Source: Thysanoteuthis rhombus | Taxonomy: Eukaryota > Mollusca > Cephalopoda > Oegopsida > Thysanoteuthidae | Direction of reading: 5' to 3' | Length of the DNA stretch: 64,000 bases | NCBI GenBank assembly: GCA_963457665.1 | Contig: OY735207.1 | Coordinates: forward strand, 49,444,196-49,508,195 | Part shown: positions 56,566 through 64,000 of the stretch, piece by piece | Layout: each line of letters begins with the position of its first letter | Numbering within the stretch: the stretch's first letter is position 1 | Translations under genes and position numbers: made by a program | The notes under the pieces: model-generated | Seen by the model: only the letters and a program-made list of their open reading frames with translations | Databases searched by the model: none | What the model was told of the DNA's origin: nothing

Positions 56566-57191
56566 GTGATCAAATTAAAAAGTACAGAATGGTTTCTCTA
56601 TCATAGCCTGCAAGAATTGAATAACTGTAGCCATCAAAGATGGTTAAGGATTCTATCCTTTTTTAAATGTGTATGTGCATGTTCCAGCGCTCCTGTCTAT
56701 AGCGTTTTGTCTACAGATTTGAAAATTGGCATCGGTACTCCAGTAACTCCTAAAAAAAATTTCCAATTTTGGGAAGAAAGCTTCTTTGACCTTTTTAGGC
56801 CTTATTTTGACGGGTTTATTAATAACATCCAGAATGTCTTTAGATGTCTTTTTCACACCATCTTAGATGCTTCCAGTGGAAAACGCTGGCGATGTCACAG
56901 ATAGAATTTATTCTGACCATATTTATTCTCCGATGGAATTCTTTTTACACGACTTACAATTTTGTCGCTACGGTCGTACAATTATTGACTGTGATGGCGA
57001 ATTATATCTCAAATTACTGGAGCATTCAAATACGGCGTGCCTATTCATACGAGTTTTTGCTTTTAATTTCAGAGTTAGCACTAAGCCATACAGTCGGGAA
57101 TATGTTACTCCAGGTCAGTGAAATGATCACACTTAGTTGTGATTTATTTGATCGATTTGTAGCTCTAATGAGAGAAAAATATCTTGTTTAA
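56566..57191 (+). CDS. hypothetical overlapping ORFs (112, 84 and 115 codons)
   Basis: Three plus-strand frames (56566-56904, 56867-57121, 56844-57191) and one minus frame (56653-56856) are open in the same 600 bases. None shows a known domain. The 115-codon frame has two hydrophobic stretches that could span a membrane. Several simultaneously open frames suggest relic or chance rather than one gene. Confidence 0.2.
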
Positions 57192-57216
57192 AATCCTAAA
57201 ACTAATCGATATTCTT

Positions 57217-57600
57217 CATCATCATCATCATCAGTCTTATAACGTCCGTCGTAGGACATAGACCTTCCTGATAATTCACCTCAATTCTCTATCATAAGCG
57301 TTGTGGAGCCAGTATCTTCTGAATTAGTCTAGTTCATTTCTCCATCTTCTATTCTGTCGGCATCGGTTTCGCATGTGATCTGTGGAGATCCATGTTGTGA
57401 GTCGTGATGTCCATCGGTTGTCTACCATTCTTGCAACATGGCCTGCCCATTGCCGTTCAAGTTTTTTGATAGATTCTATGATGTCTCGGACGCCCGTTTT
57501 CTTCCTGATATATTTTGCTGTCTTGTGATCTCTCCATGTAAGGTTTATCATGATTCTCTCATGCATATTTCAGTCCAATAAGAGACTATTGGGGGGATGT
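57217..57600 (-). pseudogene. RTE-like non-LTR 3' end, copy 7
   Basis: Open minus frame 57324-57566 reads ERIMINLTWRDHKTAKYIRK, RQWAGHVARMVDNRWTSRLT and NRRWRNELD. It continues to a (TCA)n tail on the plus strand at 57217-57234. 5' truncated, likely pol C-terminus only. Confidence 0.88.
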
Positions 57601-57789
57601 TTTGGTTGTGTAATCTTTTTTTTCTAAACCTTCTTGAATAGATAATATTTTGATATTGAAATTCAAACGACGAAGTCGTCGAAGAAACATGTCTAGTAAA
57701 TAATTATCAACAATTTTACTGAACTCATTTTGACCAGTTGGATCGAAATGTTTTAGAATGAAATAACATTGTGAATGCCAATAATAGTG

Positions 57790-57992
57790 TTAAGATAAGT
57801 TCTGGTTTGATTTCTACATTTATTCAGGGTAAACGGGTTTGAATAAATCATAGACAAAATCAAAAAATACTTTTGATTAACCCACCAACTGCGAATGATG
57901 GGAACATCCATCCTTACGATGCTACTTGAGGCTCGATTAAAGTTCTGCTTTATTGTGGCTGATGTCAACTCAGTTCTATCTGTGTGTCAGGG
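57790..57992 (+). repeat. 203 bp repeat (R203), copy 1
   Basis: Near-identical to 59607-59809: same length, about eight mismatches counted by eye. Begins TTAAGATAAGTTCTGG and ends TGTGTGTCAGGG. No inverted termini, no coding frame of note. Confidence 0.95.
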
Positions 57993-58224
57993 CTTTTAAT
58001 AAACGACTATTAGTCTTCACCACAGTTAATGAGTTGAGCAGTTTTTTTTTCTGGATTATCAACGAAAGTGGAGGTTGTGAACCAGTCACGCACTCTTGTG
58101 TGCATTAGTGCAGAGGCGCGTAGATGGTTGAGTTAAGTGCTTGCGGGAGTTCAAGGTGAAGAAGCTATTTACGAAGGCAAAATGTGACACGTGGTCGAGA
58201 TTATTGCGTGGGCCTGCACGGGTA

Positions 58225-58415
58225 CATCAAGACCACGTAGCTAGTAGTTTCAGAGTTTTAGTGTTACAAGTAAATGGTAAGATATCCGTGTCTTTGGTTA
58301 AGGTATAACTATGGATGGAAATACAGTGGTATTTGAAAAAATATCACGGGAATCGCCTGAAGCGACCATCCCCGGCACTTGACCAAAGTTCGATTCCACC
58401 TCATTTTGATTTCTC
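58225..58415 (+). repeat. possible tRNA-like SINE fragment
   Basis: TTTGGTTAAGG may be a worn A box and AAAGTTCGATTCCACCTC is a good B box about 90 bases on. Single copy here. Confidence 0.3.
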
Positions 58416-58804
58416 GCCTATTTTTTCTCGAAGACCTAGTTCAGGCGTTCTCCTTTAGCGAATATCGTTGTTTCACTCCGTACATTTTTGTACCCCCTGC
58501 TTCTCTTTCCCCCTTCATCACCCTCTTTTCGATCTTTGTGCTGCAATTCCGTTCTTACAGTCTCTCCTCTAACCCGACCTCTTTCAAGTTTTTTTTTTCT
58601 TTTTTTTCTGGTGTGACAGTCGGAAGTATGCAAGCATGTTGCTTATTATGAATACACTTGCAAGATTCCCGTCAAAACATCGGCAACATGTCTACTTAAT
58701 CATGGTTGATTCAGGTAAATTTAAGCCAAAAGTACTGACAGGACCAAGCCAAATTTAGTGTTTGTACCGAGGTTTGTTTTTTTAAGATTTTATATTTTAT
58801 GTCT

Positions 58805-59035
58805 TTCTGAATGTGGGCGTCTGGCGTAAAACGATAGCTAACAACCTTGACTGCTAAACCACTAGGTAGCGGAGCCTCCCGAGCACCCCACTATTATGGC
58901 CTTGTGCCAGATTAGGTTAAGCTTTAGAAATATCCGGCGCTTTGCTGCAATCTATTACTACAGTGAAGTGACATCGATCCTCACCGGGTGCACTATAATT
59001 ATAGTCTCGTTCCGGACTAAGCTAAACTTAATAAA
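58805..59035 (+). repeat. SINE family C, two adjacent partial copies
   Basis: CCTCCCGAGCACCCCACTAT with TTGTGCCAGATTAGGTTAAGC, then GTGAAGTGACATCGATCCTC (B box), ACCGGGTGCACTATAATT and TCCGGACTAAGCTAAACTTA. The 3' end word is present twice, suggesting head-to-tail copies. Confidence 0.55.
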
Positions 59036-59334
59036 TGTTTTTAATGTAAAATCAAATCAATATATTTCAAATCAAGACTGAAATAGAAACAGTTTATATG
59101 CTAATGAGAGAAGTGCGCTTCTCCATGGAGGAATGTTTAGCTAGCTACACCGAGAAGTTTAATTCTACTGTGCAACGAGTACGAGCCTTTCCAGTTGCCT
59201 TCAATTTTGCAGGCGTGCCCCATGCTATGTTTAGCAAATGCTTATACGGGAATGAGAGAAAATTATTTTCTGTATTCAATAAACAATCAAAGCGTTTTGA
59301 GAGAAAATATTATTGCAATATGTTTATTTTTTAA

Positions 59335-60915
59335 CTACCAATAATTACGAATCAGCAACATTAGTCCACTGCAAGACAAAGGCCTTCCATGACGAGAGTG
59401 ATTGTGCTGAAATCTACGATGTCTTAGCGGCAAAATTTTCTATCTCATCTTCCCATCTTTTGTTTGGTCTTTTCCTATTGCGTTTACTGAATCGCGTGCA
59501 CGAATCGTTTAATCTTTTGCTCCATCAGTGTTCCCTTCTTCTATCCGTGTGCCTCACCCATCTCTATTCTTATTGCTTAATCATTTGTGAGATATCCTTC
59601 ACTCTATTAAGATGAGTTCTGGTTTGATTATTACATTTATTCAGGGTAAACGGGTTTGAATAAATTATAGACAAAATCAAAAAATACTTTTGATTAACCC
59701 ACTAACTGCGAATGATGGGAACTTCCATCCTTACGATGCTACTTGAGGCTCGATTAAAGTTCTGCTTTATTGTGGTTGATGTCAACTCAGTTCTATCTGA
59801 GTGTCAGGGATCCATGTTGATTTGTTTCTGTCTCTAAGATAAGCGTTTTGTAAGTTTTCACGTTCGACATTTGTACTTCATAGCTGGTAATATGTATTAA
59901 TTACGTACCTTGCGTTTTAAGCATATCGCCAACCTGCTTTTCAGTATGTCTCTAATTATACCATACACTCTGTAGCCAATATGCACAGTCATTTACGAAA
60001 TCTTCCTCCAGCTTTATCTTTATGTAAATGTATTATTCTTTGATTTCTCCTGAAGTTTCATCGTTTATTTTTATGGTCTTCTTTTCTGTCGTTATCATTG
60101 AACATTACTTTTGTCTTGGTTGTTTTCACCCTCAACTCTATTCTTCAACTTAATCCATTTAAATCACTTGACATGTTTTGTGAATCGTCCGCAGTTTCTG
60201 ATATTAATACATTTTCATCACACTACTTGAGACAGTTCAGATATTATTCGTCTATGTTTACTTACGTGTTTTCCCATTTTTCTTGTCTTGTAAAGCTCGC
60301 TGTAAAGAGCTTTAGGGATGTTATATCCCCTTGTCTTACTCCTTTTCCAATCTTTATCTGGTTAGTATCTCCATGAAATCTGATTATTGCAGAGCCACTT
60401 TTATTTATATACACTATTACTTTTATATAATTCTCATTTATGTCCGTCTCTCGCATTGAGTTAGAGAATTCCATCCGTTCTATCAAATCATAGGCTTTTT
60501 CATAGTCTACCAAAGCTAGACAAAGGGCTTTTCTTTCTATTCTGATGTCTTTTGGATTAGCTGGTTTAATGTGTGTAGGTGGTCTACTGTCGGATAGCCT
60601 CCACTGAAGCCAGCCTATTTTCACAGTTTTTCATCTGGAGTGTTTGTTAATCTATACGTATTTTCGATGATAGTTAGTAGATGTTAGGTAGTACAGTAAT
60701 AGGGCGTTAATTGCCAAGGTCCTTGTCGTCCTTTTTCTTGTGTAGTTGGATCGCTATTCCTAGACAAAAGTTTTAGGGCACTTTCTTTTCTCGTGAGCAT
60801 TGTGTGAATAGTTGCTATCGTCCGTAGTGAGAGTCCTCTTCCGCATCTTCTTAAAGATCTATCATTATGCCATCCTCATCTGGGGATTTTCCGCTTTTTC
60901 TATTTCTTAGTGCAA
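59335..60915 (-). pseudogene. RTE-like non-LTR pol relic, copy 8, interrupted by R203
   Basis: Minus strand from 60915 downward: ENPDEDGIMIDL, then KKKDDKDLGN-RPI (reverse transcriptase fingers), YPTVDHLHTLNQLIQK, LCLALVDYEKAYDLIER (RT block with catalytic-region DYEKA), KIGKGVRQGD, and the FADD box decayed to a CDENVL-like sequence. Next come NTTKTKVMFNDNDRKE, LKSRLAICLKRK and ILPAMKYK. After the R203 insertion (59607-59809), VKDISQMIK, RHTDRRREH, KRPNKRWEDEI and SSWKAFVLQWTNVADS follow. Many stops and shifts. This family differs from the WAGHV copies at its C-terminus. Confidence 0.85.
59607..59809 (+). repeat. 203 bp repeat (R203), copy 2, inside RTE copy 8
   Basis: Sits between the ILPAMKYK-bearing part and the VKDISQM part of the RTE pol relic, where about 30 codons of pol are missing. 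Same orientation as copy 1. Confidence 0.93.
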
Positions 60916-60919
60916 AAAC

Positions 60920-61595
60920 CAAGTGCAGAAGAATATGGGGTAGGTCAGAAAAACGAGAACGGAAATATACGTGAAATTCTCAGCGTACAAAATAAATATG
61001 ATAAACACTCTTTCCTTCAAAACGAGAAGGTCGATAATGGACTGGGAAAAGCCGAAACTGAATTTTTTTTTTAATTACGATAGAATTGATAGTGTCAAAC
61101 TGTTATCAACAAAAATATAAGAAGTGACCATAGAAAAGAGGCAAGCAAAGTTAGATTTGACTAAGAGAATTACCAATTTGTGGGTAGCAATAGCGAACTG
61201 ATTCGAGGCCTTGTGGAATAATGGAAGAAGCATACAGTAAATATCTGATAAGTATAATTAAAGAATCACAAAAGGTGGTAGACGAAACAAATGAAAACAA
61301 TAACGCTGGGAGATAAGAACAGGCAGCTGTAGAACTAATTAAAAAGAGTATAGATATGGAAACCAAGACTAAAGAAGACGAAACCAAAAGAGCAGAACTT
61401 GATTAACGAATAAACAAACTGTGTGACAAGAGGAAGGGAAGAAAAATATGGAGAGTAGTAAAAGCTGTCAGAACGAAGGAGAGATTGAAACGCGCTCGAA
61501 TCGCAGCCAACATTGGTAAGCTATAGATGCTTGCATTAAAAGCCAAAAAAGATAGAATTAGCAAAAGTAGGATTTTTTAAAAAGCTATGCCGCAA
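60920..61595 (+). other. Lys/Glu-rich coding-like stretch, unidentified
   Basis: Across frames the plus strand reads AELIKKS-like and ETKTKEDETKRAELD, then KRKGRKIWRVVKAVRTKERL, interrupted by stops. This suggests a decayed coding sequence; it could belong to another retroelement. The minus 78-codon frame 61151-61387 is its shadow. Confidence 0.3.
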
Positions 61596-61599
61596 AAAT

Positions 61600-61860
61600 A
61601 AAAGTCAAACCGACTGACACTTCGGTAGTGAACAGTGATTTCAAATTACGACCAAGAGAATTCTTACCAACTGAGCCAATGTGACAAGTTTTTTGTATGT
61701 ACGAATTTATTTACTATATATACAATACAGTGATAATCTTCCGTTGGAATAAAAATAGGGGTTGGGGGGGGGTTGACCAGGCATCAGCCAGGCTTGTTTT
61801 GATTCAGTATTCGAACCTCTGGGTGAACATGACCGCCAAACGTTGAAATATCAAATAAAT
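61600..61860 (-). repeat. SINE family D, copy 3
   Basis: Minus strand: CACATTGGCTCAGTTGGTAAG (a full A-box match) and AATTTGAAATC. The conserved end block GTTGACCAGGC, GCCAGGCTTGTTTTG lies at 61770-61800. Confidence 0.65.
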
Positions 61861-61869
61861 GACTGTCTC

Positions 61870-63195
61870 AGCCACGAAACAGGTGATGCCCCTCTCCCTT
61901 CATGCGTTGTCAGCCATGCCAAATTTTAAAATGTCACCGCGTGTAACGGCTTTCCTGTTGTCTTCAATTCTTATTTTTAGAGGCTGGCCTGTTTCCCCCT
62001 GGTAGTATCTATCACAGTAGCGAGTAGTATTATAAGATATGAGTCAAGTTTCCTTGGCAAGGTCTCTTCCAGGGTTACGAGTTAGTGTTAGGTTTAGAGC
62101 TAGGGTTGGTCGCTTCCGTGGAAGGGACTAACGAAAGAGACTCAGTAATTTGGGTCTTTTTCAGCGAGAAGAAAATGCAACCTATCTTTTTTAGGCTACC
62201 GTATTTCGAAAATATGGACGTTAGCTTTTGCTTCTGTTCATCAGTATGCTTAGGCTATTTCTAGTTTCTATGATCATTAAGTAAATAGTAAATGGATCAC
62301 AAATGAAAGATTACCTTCCTACGATATTTGGCCTGGCATCAGGTAACTTTTGAAGGCTGTCTGACATGAGAAGAGCCCTTTCAACTATGCTACAATACAT
62401 AATCAATGAAAATAATTCAAGTTTAGTCGCAGAGCCTTCCTTATCCGAATTACTCAACGCCATATTGTTTGTTTACACCTTGTAGTTGTAGAAGTAATTG
62501 TCTTAAATTGTCCGAATTTCTTGGACGAAGTCTGTTCATCATTAGTTTTTCACTAGCTTTCCTTTTCATTTTGTTTTTGTTGCTTTTTATTGCTACGTTC
62601 TGGTCTTTTATACACTACGATACCAAGTAAGCAGCATTGTTTCTTCTTTGAAAAAGAAAGCAAACAAAATAAGCAGAAAAGAAAGAAGAGAAAAATCAAT
62701 AACGGTAATGCTTTATCCAAGAAACTCGGACAATCAAAGATAGATTTTCACCGAGAAAGATCGGAAAATCCCGAAAATACCCAGCATAGTTCAGTACATC
62801 AGATTCACCCAAGTCGTTAGGAAGTCTTTTTTTTTTTTTCGTTAAGCTTTCCGTACTTTGCGATCATTTTTTTTTATCTTTCTTTTCCTCTCTCTTGCGT
62901 AAAACTAAAAATGCAACTTTGAAAAAAGTTTAGTTTATACTTCTCAATATTAATCTTTTATAATGTGACATAAAAAGAATAATTTCCTTTTTATTTGGCA
63001 AAGAAGAGAAATTCCTCAAAATGTTTTCACTCTCTTTTTACTTGGCAACTATACGAGGCCGATGAGTAACCATCCTTCGAAAGAAGAATAGCCTAGATAA
63101 GGCAATGGTGCCTTAGTCCTCTTCAAGTACTCTCCTTGCAACTTCGAGCATACATCATAACCCCCCCCCTCTTTCCAGTCTACCAAGTCATTATT
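61870..63195. other. intergenic, nothing recognised
   Basis: Includes T-rich and CT-rich tracts (62820-62900). The Lys/Gln/Arg-rich 76-codon frame 62590-62820 is compositional. Confidence 0.4.
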
Positions 63196-63204
63196 ATTAA
63201 TTTT

Positions 63205-64000
63205 TAGACTATTATTTTACAAGCATCAGCATCATTATCAGCTTCTTAACGTTCGTCCTGGATATATTTCTTACTCTCAACATTCACCATACCTCTATTG
63301 TGGGTGTTGCGGGGCCAGTACTATTGGAACTTGCCTAATTTATCACACCATTTCTCCATGTGATGTCTTTGACCTCAACATGTTTTTCATACACAAAATT
63401 TGTTTTTCTGAAGTTTTTGCTTTCATACAGCTTTCCATACATTATTTTAGGATCATGAATATCTCAACACAAAAAGGATGTCGTCAGCAAATCTTAAGTT
63501 GCTGAAATATCCACTGTCTATTCTGGTGCCTTTATTTGTCTAATTTGAGAAGATCTTTTCGGGGCAAGCTTCAAAGAGCTTGGGTCTGCTGTTTTACGCC
63601 TTTTTCGAACTGAAAGGGCTCTGGGTCTTAACGTAATTGATAAAGGAACTTCTGTGTCAGTAGACATGTTGTAAAACTCTAACATAAACGGTATATACAC
63701 CTTGTTATAATTGCATCAATGATTTTGAAGATTTCCACTGGGTTGAAGGCCTACTTAACAAACACACATACACAAATGCTACAGCTGTGGCATTTTGTAT
63801 CCTGCAGTTTTCTCTAAGTTGTTTTACCGAATGAAAGTGGTCAATAGTCGAGTAACCCCTTCTGAAGTCAGCCTATTCCCCTGGTGGGCTTTCATTTAGT
63901 GTTTCGGTGATTCAGTTGGTGATCACTTTGATGAAAGGTTTGTACACGTAATTCAGTAGGTTTATTGGCCTTTAGTTATTCAGATTTTCTGTGTTCCATT
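63205..64000 (-). pseudogene. RTE-like non-LTR pol relic, copy 9, running off the window
   Basis: Minus strand from 64000: RPINLLNYVYKPFIKVIT-like block, ADFRRGYSTIDHFHSVKQL (reverse transcriptase motif), PKLFEACPEKIFSN, IDSGYFSNLRFADDI. There is then an abrupt jump to the far 3' end (HHMEKWCDKLGKFQ, YIQDERYEADNDADA) with a worn GAT-type tail near 63210-63240. The FADDI box carries the catalytic Asp pair. Stops and shifts throughout, with an internal deletion after FADDI. The element continues beyond 64000. Confidence 0.85.

Overview
This 64 kb window reads as gene-poor, AT-rich animal nuclear DNA. I see no bacterial-style gene packing, operons, rRNA, genuine tRNA genes or CRISPR. Long (AT)n, (GT)n, (GAT)n and GATA/CATA microsatellites, many tRNA-like SINE fragments, decayed RTE-like non-LTR copies with GAT-type 3' tails, and decayed hAT and Tc1/mariner transposases suggest an invertebrate. 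A mollusc, most likely a coleoid cephalopod such as an octopus or squid, fits best. That is inference from repeat style; no single-copy marker gene confirms it.

The only stretch that looks like an intact host gene is a phase-compatible exon pair at 30466-30634 and 31052 (second exon 30882-31052), with good splice signals. It encodes a Cys-containing segment of a protein I do not recognise. Weaker exon or ORF candidates lie at 711-846, 9938-10249, 45340-45573, 47239-47577 and 56566-57191. Almost all other long ORFs are translated microsatellites or shadows of repeats.

Layout. 0-5 kb: AT-rich DNA, a CpG-dense patch, microsatellites and SINEs. 5.2-5.9 kb: Tc1-like relic. 6.4-8.7 kb: a satellite-like array (about 140 bp units) next to a degenerate array with an inverted end. 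10.4-13 kb: RTE tail, SINEs, and a 190 bp foldback MITE. 15.7-19.4 kb: decayed hAT element carrying an RTE insertion. 19.86-22.5 kb: two mirror-image short-period arrays bracketing about 0.9 kb, then a third array. 24-26.4 kb: dispersed and tandem repeats. 27.6-30 kb: RTE tails, GATA array, SINE, satellite. 30.4-31.1 kb: candidate gene. 33.3-33.6 kb: a strict 35 bp minisatellite carrying the octamer ATGCAAAT. 35.4-36.5 kb: a roughly 365 bp satellite. 37.6-38.5 kb: relic of a widespread invertebrate mobile-element protein with a strong hairpin inside. 41-55 kb: SINEs, RTE tail, mariner relic, tandem repeats. 57-64 kb: RTE relics, including one interrupted by a 203 bp repeat whose near-identical sister lies 1.8 kb away.

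The recurring theme is decay plus local duplication. Retroposon 3' ends repeatedly coincide with the start of microsatellites, and at least four unrelated loci carry arrays of 16-45 bp degenerate units, two of them with opposite-orientation ends as in foldback transposons. Family assignments rest on motif recognition by eye; divergences and boundaries are approximate.
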